DNA of 64,000 nt, taken from assembly GCA_037176725.1 (NCBI GenBank), contig JAZBRS010000054.1, forward strand, positions 11,922,001-11,986,000. Reading direction: 5' to 3'. The position numbers were made by a program, and so were the translations under genes. The notes beneath the pieces are model-generated. The model searched no databases. It saw only the letters and a program-made list of their open reading frames with translations, and was not told the origin of the DNA. The stretch is from Posidonia oceanica. Taxonomy: Eukaryota > Streptophyta > Magnoliopsida > Alismatales > Posidoniaceae. Positions within the stretch are counted from its first letter, which is position 1; each line of letters starts with the position of its first letter. Of this stretch, positions 23,880-37,061 are shown one piece after another.

Positions 23880-26800
23880 TTATATCATGCTCAAAACACC
23901 ACCATGGTTGACCGTCCTTCGAAGCTCTAATGAGAAGTCTGCAGATGATCGTGTTGCCAGCATGGAATTGCAAATCATCTTACTTTCAGGGACTCCTTGG
24001 GGACTATCAGCTGTTGTTTGCTCATCTGCAGTGAAACAGAATTCAAGCAGAGGTCAATAATTATGCTCCATAATAAAAAATGAAGTACAAGACACCACAA
24101 AAACAACGAAAAAATACCTTGCTCGTATTCAATTCCATTGTAGCTGATGTTCTTTTGTAGCATCGTTGTTTCTGCAAAGACCATCATGCTAAGATTTCTA
24201 ATTTCGTCTTTAAGAGACGCTTCTAGGGGTTTGAAGGAAAAAGAAGTCATCCATGTTGTCAGCAGATCTGGTACAGCAGGGATAACCAGTCTCTCCACAT
24301 CTAGTGAACGCAGCATCTACAAAATCAGTTGGTACAAATAGGAAGTAAGGTAACACAAAATTTGGTTTTCCAAACTCTTTCAAAGTCCATAGGTGTAGTT
24401 GACAGTCGCTTCAATGTACGTTATGCCAGCTTAATATACTAGCACAACAAACATATTCCTTGAGTCTGATGTTGATTGAAGTCTAGATTTATGATGCCAA
24501 GCTGCTATTAGTCTATTAGATTGGAGTCAAGCTACAACTAGAGAGAGAACACTGTCAAATTGCTGGAACCTAGCTAAATCGTCAAAACCAACACAGCTAC
24601 AATGCATCTATTCAACAAGGATTTTACCAGAGTATAACAAATAAATTTTTAATGAACAGTGAGATTAAAGAAAACAACAAACATTAAAAAATTTGATATA
24701 ACGACAGAAAAGTGGTAATTAGTAAAGCAAATTTGCAATAAAGAATGATGATATGCTAATGCTAGCACATCAGACATGCAAAATACAGTTAAGAACCAAA
24801 TTAAGCTTCAATACTATGCAGAAAGGCATGTGGAAGGATAATAAGAGATCAACAATGATTACATCTTCGATAGCCTCAAGAAGATAACGGCACATGCCTT
24901 TCCTTTGGTGTAGTGGCCGAGTCCCAATAAATGGCATTTCAGCCAATTGATCTCCATGGATCCTACATTCCAAATTTACAAAAGAAGAAAAAAAAATCCA
25001 ATAAGCATAGCACATAATGAAATACTAGAGAAAACTTGAAGTGCTCTGAACTCGTTGAATCGATCACGAAATGTCTAAAAGTAGTGGCGGAGACAAGGGG
25101 GTTCATGCATGAGCAATTGTCCCCTCCTATTTTTTGAAAAACTCTTTATATTTTATTTTACTCAAGTAAAAACAATATAAGAGAAGTATTGAGAATTTCC
25201 CCCTCTCTTGAGGCTTTGTGTTTAAGAGCCCCTCCTTGTATATACTCCTAGCTCCGCCATTGTCTAAGAGGATGCAAGACGACATATAATTAAGCACTGA
25301 ATATGATTGCAAGACTGTAAATTTATACATACCTCAGTGACGCTACTGAGACTATCTCATCATCTTTCTCCAAAATTGCGGTGTAAAAACCTTCATAGCT
25401 TAGTCGCTTGAAATTTGACCTGGTAAATTACCAAAGAATGAGTAATTTAAGGACATACCACATGTAAGCATAAAAGAGAAGGGCTCATTCAGATACAAGT
25501 GCACCTAAATCTAGAAATAGTTTTAAAGCTCTAAGAACCTGGGTTAGGCAACACAGACATGAACTAGAGTCGGTTAAGTTCATAGCCTAGATTAAAGAAA
25601 GAATCATACATAGAATAATCATACCCGCAATTGTAAACTGCTTGAGAAAGCATATCTAGCCCTGTTCGTGGGTCTACCAAGGGAATAAAGCATTCATTCA
25701 GCACAGAAAGAGCCATAGAAAGCTTTGTATTACATTCTAAAATGGAGCAAAGTCTTTGATCACATGCAATTCCCGCATCCTCATCACGGTGTTTCAGTAG
25801 AGTCCATGAAAAACCATCCTGTATACGATTTGCAACACCAAGCATATCCGACAGTGCAGAATCCACCTAGAATATCAAAAGAAGTGAAGTATTACTGACA
25901 TTATTTAAGTGCTGAAGCATCAATCCAAAGTTGATTGTTGTTGGAAAATGGCAATTGACAGAGATAGAATTGTCAGTGAAAAGGTGGCTTGAGTCTTGAG
26001 ACTGAATGTTTGAGCGACATTCCTCGATGGAAATAGAGGCAGTATATCATCTCTTAGAGAACGTAAGTACAACAACAATTCCTTGGATATTCATATCTAA
26101 ATTTAGTATCTTTTTTGCAGTTTCATGATTGTGAAATTCATCAATGTACTAGATGACAGCATACCTCGCCTGGCCATTATTTAATAATGTGACCAATTAA
26201 AAATATCTATGTTAAAAATGCCAAGAAAAAGCTGCAACTCTGAATTATGTTGCCAGCAATCCTAAAACATCTAAATCTTGTTGCAGAGTGTCATGTGTCA
26301 ACTCTCAAAAAATAAATGCACAACATGAATATGCAGGCTCATTTGAAGTAATAAAACCATAAAATATGCAGCAGTAAAAAGGGACATAATACAAGACATC
26401 AAGAGGATATGATGAGGCATGTTGAATCTGCAGTTATCCTTGAAATTAGTATCCAACCGACAAGTTTCATTTCGTAAAGGTATAAACATAACAGAGACCT
26501 CAAATTATATCACAATCACACTTCACTTTGGGATAAAACAGAATACATGAACCTAGTTAAAGTGATGATAGTTCTAAGCCATTCTTCATTCAATACAGTT
26601 AACCATCGACCCATTCAGTATTATATTTTCTTTAGTTTTTGACAAAAAATAACTTCTTTTCAACAATAAAAACTTTGAGTGAGACCACCATCTAACACGC
26701 ATCTAAAGCGAAGATTAGATTTACATTTTGAAGAAAAATCCAAACAGAGCACAAGTACACAGGAAATAATGATATCAAACAAAGAAATACCTTACTGCAA

Positions 26801-29489
26801 CTTATCCCACAGAACATTACTGATACTTCAACCATCTTGTTCATTCCATTTTCCCAGGCACAATCCAGGTGATCTGCAAGAGTAAGAATCCAGCGATTGA
26901 CAATTCTTTCGTGAACAAATGAACAGTCAACAGTAACAGAGAAAAAAGAACTACCAATCTTATCACTTACATTTGCGTCCACATAGGAAACATGTATACA
27001 AAGTCAACGTCCCATCAAATATATCTGAATCTTGTACTGCCTTCATGCAGAACTTACATGTACAATGAGGACAATACCATCTGCCCTCAGGAAGGGTCTG
27101 AAAAGAAATTCATCCAGCGTACATGCATTAGTTATGCATTATATGAAGCCGAAGCAATAACGTAAGTTGTTGGTGCAATCTCAAAAATATTGAAATATGA
27201 ACTTATGGCATTTAAATATAATGTTGCAAAAGATGTCGAGATTGTTCCAGAAAATGAACTGGAGAAGATAGTTGTAGCTCTTGACACACGGAAAAGGATG
27301 CATGGGAACTCTGGTGCTGCATATGTCATATGTGGGAATGAAATGAAATCAAGGTCTTGATCCTTTTGAGGTTTTATCATTCATTGTAGGCTATAAATAA
27401 GAAAAAAGGTTGCCCTACACTCCTGTGTCGTCATTGATAAACCCTTATACTTCAAACAACCTAGAGAAATAAAGGAATTCGGAAGGAGTTTTCAAGTGAA
27501 AGAAACCTTAAGCATAAGGCAGTCCTGATGAAAAGTTGACGGGCAGCTATCACAGCATATCAAAATCCCACCATCACCACAAACACCACATGTATCATCA
27601 TTGGGATCAAACTCACCAATACCTATTGTCTGGAAACCGACTTTCTGATGAGAACTGTCTTTCTGCCAAGCATCCATCAGGCATTGCATCAATGACTTTC
27701 CAGATGTAAGATAAATGTTTTTCCAGGGCTGGCAGAGATTACTACCAGCATGTGCTTCAAATTCTAACAGAGACATAGTCTTGTTACAGCAGCTACACTG
27801 GATTTTTCCTTGAGTAACAAAACCCTCCAAAGAAGTTGCTCTACCATTCGCGATCCTGTGCACCAGCTTTTCATTCGTGGTCATAATACCACTATTAATC
27901 AACCAAGACAATATGTTGACTTTAGTTTGGGATGAATAACATTCAGAAAAGTTCCTTTTACTTCTAATTATAAGACCACATGCACCAGTCCTCTTCTTTT
28001 TATTTTTCACATTAAATTTACCACAAGAAGATGGCTTCCTCTTACCACAAGATGGCAACGAGAGATTCTCAGCAACCAGGACTTTCTCACCATCTCCAAC
28101 GATTGCAGGAAGAGAGCTCTGATCCTTGTTCTGCACTCTTACCCGTAGAGAATCAAACTTAGCATTTTTTGCTCTTGTATTTACTACTGATTTTGGAGAA
28201 ACTGATAATCTATTCTTAGCTTCCTTGTATACTTCAGCATCAGCAACAATATGCTCCCTGTCAAATTTCAACGATCTCCTTGTTTTTGATGTCGTCGGAA
28301 TTGGATCGACACCATGCTTACTTCTAGAATTATCTTTTGCTGCAGCCAAGCATCTTTTCTCCATCCTTTTAGCTGTGGTTTCTAGGTACTCATCATCCGT
28401 AGAGGTGTCAGACATAGCATCTAGTACAAATTCTGAATCAGAAGTTGAGGATGTCACATCGTGCTGATCCTCTTGAGACGAAGATTTCCATTCTTCATTT
28501 ATTACCATTTCCAAAGCCAGATCGTAGTCCATAGGATAACTTGTTTGCTTAAGGCGGGTGGATCTCCTAGCTCTATGTGATGGACTATCGGTAATTGTGT
28601 TGGTGTTCTGACTAATTTCAGAAGCTTTGCAGATTCTAGAGCCCAACAGCTTAACTTCATTACCCAATTTTTCATCACCAACAAAGGATCCTACATTATC
28701 TTCAGGTAATTCATGAGATACACCTTCTTCCGGCATTAACGGGAGATTGTGATTCCATCTATAAGCAGCTGCACATGAAAGTGCAGTTGCAGTTTTACTG
28801 AATGCAACAGGCGAACAAGAATCTGATAATGCATCATTCCTCTTCTCACTTCCTCTTTTGCTCCGGGCTTCGTCTTTATGACATATGTTCTGTTGAACAA
28901 CTATGTTAACCAAATTGGAAGTCCTATTCATGGAATTCTGATTTTGAGTTCTGCCATCAACAAATTTGGAGGAGCACAACATGCTGCCTTCGAACTTATA
29001 AGTACTATGCAGAAAGACCTCAAAGGCCTTTGGTAGTGACCAATAAGTTGCACCATGTGGAGAAATATAAACATAATCCCCAAATCCATAACGGAATTCC
29101 ACCCTCCATCCGAAGAAATTCAAAAGTTTCACAAGGTATTGTGGAGGTGACCCTGCAGAATATCCTGTGCTGCTGGCCCTATGTGATAAATTACAAGTAG
29201 GTTTCCCCTTTATTCTGGTTCTTTGAGAGTTAACTTTACCATTGGCCCTTCTTCCATAATCCTGTAATTGGTCTTGCAACTCCAGATGACTTAGGCCCCT
29301 CTTCTCTTTTCTACCTACACAACTCCCTACCACATTCTTTGCCTTCTTCTCTGGTATCCAGTTGGGATCTTCCTTGTCAATAAGAGATGCATTCTCTACC
29401 TTACTCGAAGCAACCGCCATATCTGGGTTGGAGAAGTTTCTACCTGGAGGAAATGTTGGGAGTATATTGGAATTGAGATTGGTCTCCAT
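23880..29489 (-). CDS. IDM1/ROS4-like PHD-finger GNAT acetyltransferase family protein, eight exons
   Basis: Exons by splice signals and family fit: 27507-29489, 26971-27097, 26791-26873, 25625-25866, 25333-25419, 24863-24962, 24118-24316, 23880-24025; phases join to about 988 residues. Domains: an MBD-like stretch near 115-160 ([19 protein letters not shown]), a Tify-domain-binding region at about 525-608 ([19 protein letters not shown]), a PHD finger from residue 634 ([21 protein letters not shown]) continued in exons 2-3, and a GNAT domain over about 735-935. The acetyl-CoA loop [14 protein letters not shown] follows [11 protein letters not shown]. Arabidopsis IDM1/ROS4 is a nuclear histone H3 acetyltransferase that reads methylated DNA and recruits active demethylation; the family is large, so orthology is not proven. 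ATG 29489 is the first in frame. An acceptor-like TTTCTTCCACAG just upstream (about 29609-29620) means a 5' exon could exist. No frame-breaking defect is seen. Confidence 0.88.
25081..25260. mobile_element. Short hAT-like MITE in intron 5 of the IDM1-like gene
   Basis: About 180 bp with inverted ends GTGGCGGAGACA and TAGCTCCGCCAT. It is flanked by TGTCTAAA (25073-25080) and TGTCTAAG (25261-25268), a near-perfect 8-bp target duplication as in hAT elements. The middle is AT-rich and noncoding. Confidence 0.55.
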
Positions 29490-30824
29490 AGAGACTGGTG
29501 GAAAAGACTGAACTCCACTGTTGCTTCCAATTTCAATGGTATTAGAACCTAAATTAAGCACCAAAAAGAAGCCATTCAGGGCTCCATCATCCCATTGGTC
29601 TCTGTGGAAGAAACATCTCACTCAAATCCTAAGACGTGCGCAAGATTTCGGGTTTCCTATCCAGACTGTCGAGAAAACGAAACAAAAACCATCAACAAGG
29701 AGTCTCAACAAAGACTTGCCAAGCTAGTATATAGCACTCTTAAAAACAAAGATATTTACAAAAAAAAAGAGGAAGAGAAATATCTGTCAAAAGCAACTTT
29801 TGATCAAATGAAACTAGAATGCAACCATTTCATGCAAGACGAATAGAAAAATTAGAATCACAATGTTCTCCGACATTACCCAAGTCAGCTCCATTTCAGA
29901 AAACAAACAAGCACGCATGCAATAAAAAAAGAGTGAAATTTTTCTTTATTACCAAATGAACCGGTTCGGAAAAGCATCAACAGAACAAGAAAAAACAAAG
30001 TACCAGTTTTATCCAATCGACCTACCTAGATTTGTATCATCACCAAGACCATGTTTCAGGAAAAGAAGAGAAACCAAAAAAAAAAGGAAGGAATGAAGGA
30101 AATAAAGCACTCCTTCAAGCTTTGAGCTGTTATTTTTACTGTTTTTCCTCTCTTGTTGGCGTTTTCTGTATCTGCAACAGATGGCGTCTTCAAAGACACA
30201 GGCTGTTTTTTTTTTTTTGAGAATAGTAGGATTAAGACACAGGCTGTTATGTATGGGAATTGCCAACACAGGTTTCGAGTAAATCGATACAGCTTAATCT
30301 GTATTATACCAGAGCATTATATTGAGCATGTCCATTTTCTCCCTGCATGAATTGTAGTGTTCACTGTTCAGGAGAAGACTATGACACACGAATTACAATT
30401 TCACATTGATTATCTGGTGCGAATGTACAGAAAGGTGGCAGAGCATCGTTTAGAACTTAGAACCCACCTGTAAATTTATCGGACTTCGGTCACGTGTGAG
30501 TTTGATCTTATATTGGATATTTATTTTGTATACTTGTTTTTTTATGGGAAAATGAAGATATTAAGACTGATATGTTATGCTTTATCAGAAGGGAAAAAAA
30601 AAAGGGCTGATATGGTATGGAAGGTGGGGGACAGCGGCGTGGGCGGTGGGAGAATGAGAATCTATAGTTCCTTTTCTACCATGGGTTTGCACTTTGTATT
30701 AGGTCCGTTGCAAGAAGTTTTTAATGGGTTAGGTTTTGAGATTTTTCCTAGCATGTTGGCTTAAAAGTATCATGATTATTAAAAAAAAAAAATTACCGTG
30801 TATGGCATTTTCGAGAGAACCTAG
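29490..30824. other. 5' flank of IDM1-like gene and intergenic DNA
   Basis: It should contain the promoter and possibly a noncoding or short 5' exon of the minus-strand gene. I could not identify a coding exon. It ends at the Copia-C target site CCTAG (30820-30824). Confidence 0.6.
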
Positions 30825-31107
30825 TGATAAGAGTGGTAGTTTAGCTCAAGTTTAGTTCAATTTGTTAGTAATTAGTTAGCAGTTGGGTGTGATTAGTTAC
30901 AGTTGTTATTTCGATTGTAAGTGATTGATCATTAATGTGCCATGTCAGCTACTGAGCTGTCAGGTTGTTAGACTCATCACAGCTATTTATACATGTAACT
31001 CTTGTTGAGAAATTAATGAGTATAAAGAGCCACTCCTTTCTGCTGAAACGTGAGCTTGAGTTCTCTTGTTTCTTCTTTCTCCTCCAATTCTCCTTCTGCA
31101 ACTTTCA
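30825..31107 (+). repeat. Copia-C 5' LTR
   Basis: 283 bp; TATTTATA lies near its middle. It matches 37059-37368, which has an extra AT-rich insertion of about 25 bp. Confidence 0.93.
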
Positions 31108-31119
31108 TGGTATCATTCA
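31108..31119 (+). other. Copia-C primer binding site, tRNA-iMet
   Basis: TGGTATCA directly follows the 5' LTR. It matches the first eight bases of the tRNA-iMet site and then diverges. Confidence 0.8.
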
Positions 31120-31157
31120 CCTTCCTACACCACTACATCTGATCGAGACCTGTGTTT

Positions 31158-32262
31158 ATGGCGTCCATCTCGTCGTGCAGTGGTGCTACAATCGACACTT
31201 CCTCCAGCTAAGTCTCAGCTGCTGCTTCTCCGATTGTAATCAACAACATTGCTGGTTTGATTCCGATCAAACTTGACGAAACAAACTATTTGATGTGGCA
31301 ATCCTTGTTTGATTTGATTCTGCGTGGCCAAAATGTTATGCATCATATTGATGGCTCAGTCTCTCCTCCCAGTCGTGGCTCATCAGAATTTAATCACTAG
31401 TATGTTACTGATCAGGCTCTTCTTTCTTGGATCAATGCCACTCTCTCTGTTTCTACTCTTCCCTATACTATTGGCACGACATCTGCTAAAGAAACTTAGG
31501 ATAAGCTTGCCAAGTGCTTTGGTCATATCACCTCCGCTCGTGTCCTTTCCCTTCGCAAACAATTGCATAATATTAAGAAAGGATCATTGTCCATGAGTGA
31601 TTAGTTGCAGCGCTTCCAGTCTATCACTGATCAACTTGCTGCGAGTAATTCTCTGATGTCAAATGATGATCTGCAAGCGTGCATTCTGAATGGGTTGTCT
31701 TCTGAGTATCGCTCGTTTGCATCTTCTATTCGAGCACGTTCAACTTCTGTTAATATTGATGAGCTCCATTCTCTTTTGATTGCTGAAGAACTATGTTTAC
31801 TTGATGAGTGTTCTTTTGAAGCTTGATGAGTGTTCATCTTCTATTCTCTGGTGTCAGATGATGATCTGCAAGTGTGCATTCTGAATGGGTTGTCTTCTGA
31901 GTATCGCTTGTTTGCATCTTCTATTCGAGCACGTTCAACTTCTGTTAATATTGATGAGCTCCATTTTCTTTTGATTGCTGAAGAACTGTGTTTACTTGAT
32001 GAGTGTTCTTCTAAAGCTATCCTTGCTATGGCTACTCAAAATCAATCTAAGAAGTATGTTCGGAATCATAAAGGTTCTCAAGGTTTTAAGAATTCTTTCA
32101 ACAATGGTGGTTCAGTCAAGAATGTTCCTTTTAATTCTCAACAAGCACCATGTTACCAACACCTGGTTCTACTGCAACTTCTATATCTCCAGACAATCGA
32201 ATTCAATGTCAAATTTGTCAAAAATTTGGCCACTCTGCAAGTGATTGTTTTCAAAGGCTAAA
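31158..32262 (+). pseudogene. Copia-C gag with stops and a tandem duplication
   Basis: Starts MASISSCSGATIDTSSS-stop. Copia gag text follows: IPIKLDETNYLMWQSLF, LILRGQNVMHHIDG, SARVLSLRKQLHNIKKGS, with several stops. The segment around DDLQACILNGLSSEYRSFAS is present twice. A zinc knuckle CQICQKFGHSASDC (about 32207-32248) lies in another frame, so a frameshift near 32145 separates it from the rest of gag. Confidence 0.9.
31651..32017. repeat. 195-bp tandem duplication in Copia-C gag
   Basis: 31651-31822 and 31846-32017 are close copies at a 195-bp period, both encoding CILNGLSSEYR and FASSIRARSTSVNIDELH. The copies differ at a few bases. Confidence 0.88.
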
Positions 32263-33406
32263 CATGAAGTACATTGGCAAACAACCTGCTGAAAAGCTCA
32301 TTGCTATGGTTGCCAACAAGAACACTGTTGCTGATGAAAGTTTATGGTATACTGATACAGGTGCTTCTCATCACATTACCTCTAAGCTTGGGAACCTACA
32401 AATTTCTTCTTCCTACCGTGGCTCTGACTCAATTCAACTAGGAAATAGTGATACTCTTTCCATTTCTTATGTTGGCAACATAACATGTTCAGCAGGTAGG
32501 CCTATGTTGTCATTGAGTCAAGTTCTTCACTATCCCAAAGCATCCTTCAACCTGTTATCTGTCAAACGTTTTGCTTATGATAATTGTTGCTTGTTTCAAT
32601 TTGATGATGATGGTTTTCTTATCAAGGATAAGATCACAAGGAGGATTCTTCATCAAGGGCCAGCTGAAGGTAATATGTACCCTATCAGTTTTACAGCAGC
32701 AAAGTCATGCCAACCTCTTCCTAAAGCCTTTATCAGTAGTAGAGATTCAACCAAAGTATGGCATTACAGACTTGGTCATCCATCCATCAATATTCTCTCA
32801 ACTGTTCTTCAACAACTCCAGCTACCATGTTCTACTTCTTTGAATTCTATATGCTCTTCTTGTCAAAGAGGAAAAGGTTGTCGTCTTCCATTTTCTCCGG
32901 CTACTTCTTCAACCACAGCTCCTCTTCAACTTTTATACTGTGATCTGTGGGGTCCTTCTCTCATTCTTAGTGTTGCAGGTTTCAGATTTTACATCTTAAT
33001 AATTGATGACTTTTCAAGACATGCTTGGATGTTTCCAGTTAAAAAAAAGTCTGAGTTTTATCGTGTTTTTGTTGATTTTTGCACTCTTGTTGAAAATCAA
33101 TTCAATTTGTCTATCAAAGCTATCAGAATTGATGAAGGTGGTGAATTCTCTAGCAAGCCACTTGCTAATTTTCTTCGGACCAAGGGCATCATTCATCAAA
33201 AGACCTGTCCATATACTCCTGAGCAAAATGGCATAATTGAGAGGAAGCATCACCATTTGGTTGAGATTGGATTAACCTTGCTGGCTCAATCACAACTTCC
33301 TTTATCCATGTGGCTTGAGGCTTGAGGCACAGCTCTTTTTTTAATCAATCGTTTGCCAATTGCATTAATGGTAGCGTCTCTCCATTTCAATTGTTATTTA
33401 GCAAAG
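32150..33406 (+). pseudogene. Copia-C protease and integrase, truncated
   Basis: Open to 33325. Protease motif DTGASHHITS at about 32355-32384. The GAG-pre-integrase HYRLGHPSINIL is followed by a CSSCQRGK zinc-type motif. Integrase core residues: CDLWGP (first Asp), IDEGGEF (second Asp; family usually DNGGEF) and EQNGIIERKHHHLVE (Glu). After a stop at 33323 the text goes on to FLINRLP and FQLLFSKE, where the foreign insertion begins. Confidence 0.92.
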
Positions 33407-33540
33407 AGTTAATGTCATTTTAGTATCCTGAACTATAGCTGATTTTTACTTTACTACTCTCAACTTTAAAAGGGTTCAATTTGATACCTCAACTTTCATT
33501 TTGTCTCAAAAGCAAATTTAAACACAAATATCATTAAATT
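33407..33540. other. Unassigned insert segment
   Basis: Text such as GTCATTTTAGTATCC and GATACCTCAACTTTC is neither copia nor recognisable Tat LTR. It may be an older small transposon or an LTR extension. No target duplication is seen at this edge. Confidence 0.35.
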
Positions 33541-35692
33541 CTTCTCCCATACGCATGGCCAGAGAAAGGATAAGGACTTCTGTTATGCATGGGGAAGGTG
33601 TTAGGCACCCCTATACGCTTGGAATCGGTCTTTCTAGACTATTCACTCGCATGTGTGGGAATGTCGGCAGTTTAATGCCAATTAATATTCGCTCGGCGGG
33701 GGGTGGGGGTGTTAATGTCGAAGGTCGATAAACCAAAGGAAAAGCCAAGTAAAAGCTTAAAACTAGGTCTGTATGTTACTGACAAAACCGCAGGGGTTAT
33801 CAGCGAGAGCTTCCCATGGGAGTAGTTCAGAAGGTGACGCCGATAAAACACGATGCAGGCAATGTAAAACATGCGAGTAATGATCGGGAAATCAAAAAGG
33901 CATATCCACGAACAAAACCATGCAGTTAGTGTGTGAAATGGATGCATGGATCGAACACAAACTTGGCTCGAATCCGACCTGGAACTGTCGAACTGTGAGA
34001 GGTTCCCGTGAGGGCTACCTGCCGTCCAGGTTCGTCAGTCCAGACAGAGAACTTTCGATGCCAAATCCATGATCGAAAACGATTCAAAACATGTGGGGAT
34101 TGACTGGAAATGCAAGTGGGCATATCAGAGATTGAAACCAAGCAATAAAAACTCGAAATCCATGTTCGGATCTCCTTCCCCACCTCCACCTCTCACCACC
34201 GGAAATGCACACGTCCACCGGCCCTGAGGAAGGTCGGCAGGCCACGGGACGCGGTCACGGCGCTCTGAGAAGGTTGAGGAAGGTCGAGGGAGGTCCGGGG
34301 GATGGAATGCAAACAAAGAAAACAAGTAAATGGGTGCTCAGTCGCCCTCCTCATCAAGCTCGCCAGAGCTTGCCGTTTACCCACCGGCCACGAGTTGGGC
34401 CAAGAGCTACAGGCTCGATCTCCACTGGAGCATCACTGGGAGTATGTGGGGGAGTGAGGAACACAATGTAGTGGTGATAGAGGTTCCCCAACCATGCTCA
34501 ACAACCAACGGCCTCAAACGGTCGGTGAACCCATCACCGGAAAACGACAGGCACAAAATAGGGGGAAACTGGCAAAAAGCAAGGTAATTCACTCTACTGG
34601 ATGGCTGTAAAGCAACGTGGGAAGGCCGCAAGGCTCAGGGGAGAAAGGTTTACCTGAGCCCGTACGTGGACAGACTTCACGACGCTAGTGGTTTGCGCGG
34701 GCGAGCCCTGAGCGGCGGCGACGCTAGGTGCTGTGGCGTGGTTGAATCGGAGCTGGAGTGCACTCGTTGGTGATTGGTGAATGCTTCCGCAATGCTTGAA
34801 GAGGTGGAGGCACGGGTTGTGGCTCGCTTGAGTCGGCCGACCGGAGCTTATAGTGCCACAACCGTGAGGATGCCCGGATGCAGCGAGCGGTGGTGTGGGG
34901 CTAGGATGCAAACTACTGGGCTCAAGGATGCAAGAGCGAGGGTGGCCGAGGAGTGTGTGAGGGCTCTCGATTCAGCTCCAGGGAGAGGTCAAGAGCTCTA
35001 TGTGTGTGTGGGAGCATTGCTGTCTTAGAGCCCCTCCTTCTTCGAATGGGTTCTCCACCCCTTTTTTGCTCTACGAGGTTTGACTGAGGGATGCCGTGCT
35101 GTAGGGCATGGCGGGGTGGCAGAGGGTTGTTGGCGTCAAGCCGTGCGGCACGAAGTCGTCGAAAACAAGTAAAACATGTCAGCCAAGTATGGTAGATGAC
35201 ATGGCCGGAACAGTCCAAAGACGACCGCGTGGGACAGGTTTAAACGGCCGACTGGGGCTTGAGTTGGTGGAGTTGACGTGGGGTTTGGCTCCTGGCGCGA
35301 GCCTGATGACTGGAGTGTCCAAGGGGCACGCCGAAGTTCAAGCGGAGGCCGGCTACACCAAGTGCGAAGCGAGCTAGATCGGCCTGCAACAGCTACTGAC
35401 CTAGGGGAACCGCGCATGAAAAACGCGAGACATACCCGCAGCTGGAATCCACGGTTGGGCCAGACAGAGGTTGTTGCAGTGGATTCTGGACCCGTTTCCT
35501 TGGGTTTTGGGCCGCCAGTGGGCTTTAAGCTATGAAGGCTAGTAGTGTGATGGGTTTTGGTGAGGTTTGAAGGTTTTGGATTAGGTTTTGGAGTCTAGTT
35601 TGGTGAAGTGGTGGGGTCCGCCATGCCACGATCCGAGTAAGCACCTCCGGATGAAATCTGCCGACGAATGGCGTCAAATCGGGGTGTCTACA
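33541..35692 (-). mobile_element. Tat/Ogre-like LTR inserted in Copia-C
   Basis: On the minus strand it begins TGTAGACACCCCGATTTGAC at 35692, then GGATCGTGGCATGGC, closely matching the start of the solo LTR at 40130 (GGATCGTGGCATAGC). Near its other end it has the conserved GCCTAACACCTTCCCC block (33570-33612). The terminal 250 bp or so after that block are absent, so the LTR is truncated. GC-rich open frames inside it show no known domain. Confidence 0.75.
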
Positions 35693-35697
35693 ATGAG

Positions 35698-37061
35698 TAT
35701 ATCAAACAAAATTAAATTCTGATGGGAGTTTAAACAAACACAAAGCAAGGTTGGTTGCTAAAGGATTTCATCAAATGCTTGGCATTAATTTTGTTGAAAC
35801 ATGTGGTTGCTCTTGCTGTAAATGCTGGTTGGTCACTTAGACAACTCAATGTTGAGAGTGCATTTCTACATGGCACTTTGCAAGAAGATGTTTATATGGA
35901 GCAACCATAGGGCTACATTGATGTTGAAAAACCCCATCATGTATACAAAATGCTCAAGTCCATTTATGGTTTACGTCAAGCACCTAGTTCTTGGTATACT
36001 AAATTTTCTTCAAAATTGGAGGAGCTTGGCTTCTGCATGACCCTTTCTGATCCTTCTCATTTTGTTTTTCATAAAGATGGCATCCTCATATATCTTCTTT
36101 TGTATGTTGATGATATTATTATCACGGAAACAATGGTGAGTTCATACAGCAACTCATAGTCAACCTAAGTCTCCATTTTCATATGAAAGACATGGGTATC
36201 TTGTCCTATTTTCTTGGCATTTCAATTTCTTGGTCCTCTAAATCATTACATCTCTCTCAGTCCAAATATATTTTGGATGTTCTTGATCGATTTAATATGA
36301 GTGGTTGTAAACCTGTGTCTTCTCCAGTAGTAACTCAGAAACTGCCTAAGCTTGATGGTAAACCTCTAAATGATCCTACTCAGTATCGCAACATTGTTGG
36401 CACCTTGCAATACATAACTTTAACTCAGCCTAATATATCATTTGCTGTTAATCAAGCTTGTTAATTCCTTCAACATCCTACTGAGGTTCATATGATGGCT
36501 GTCAAGAGAATTTTAAAATATCTCAAAGGCACTATTACTTCTGATCTGGTTTTCAATCCAGGATCTTGTCAACTAACAGGTTATTGTGATTCTGACTGGA
36601 CTGGTTGTCCAACTGATCGCCGCTCAACTCAAGGTTTTTGCATCTTTCTAGGGCCTAATACAATCTCCTGGAGCTCTAAAAAGCAATCAATTGTTGCTCG
36701 TTCATCCACTGAAGCAAAGTATCGCAGCTTGGCTTCTACAGCAATAGAGTTGTGTTGGGTTCAGTCACTTCTCAAAGAACTTCATTGTTCAACCTCTGAT
36801 ACTCCTGTAACCTGGTGTGACAACATCTCGGCAATTTTCCTAACTCGCAATCCTGTGTTTCATGGCCGCACCAAGTATATTGAAATCGATGTGCATTTTA
36901 TTAGAGAAAAAGTTGCATGCAAAAGCTTGAATGTTCAGTATGTCAATACTACAGATCAAGTTGTTGATATGTTTACTAATGGATTGCATCCCCGTCGATT
37001 TCAATATCTCAAGTCCAAACTGAACATCATTGAGCATTCAGCTCAGTTTGAGGGCGAGTGA
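35698..37061 (+). pseudogene. Copia-C reverse transcriptase and RNase H
   Basis: RT resumes in broken frames (KQGWLLKDF, then [34 protein letters not shown]) and keeps the catalytic motif YVDDIIIT at about 36106-36129, with an internal deletion before RQLNVESAF. The later part LSQSKYILDVLDRFNMSGCK to IELCWVQSLLKELH is almost clean, with one stop at 36462. RNase H ends with VDMFTNGLHPRRFQYL. Confidence 0.92.

Noticed and set aside
29490..29621. 44 extra N-terminal residues of the IDM1-like protein
   Set aside because: The frame there has no ATG (it opens with GTG after a stop). It could be coding only if an upstream exon is spliced to it, which I could not show.
34193..35535. Many overlapping GC-rich frames on both strands
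   Set aside because: High GC in the Tat-like LTR reduces stop codons. The frames conflict with one another and show no family motif.
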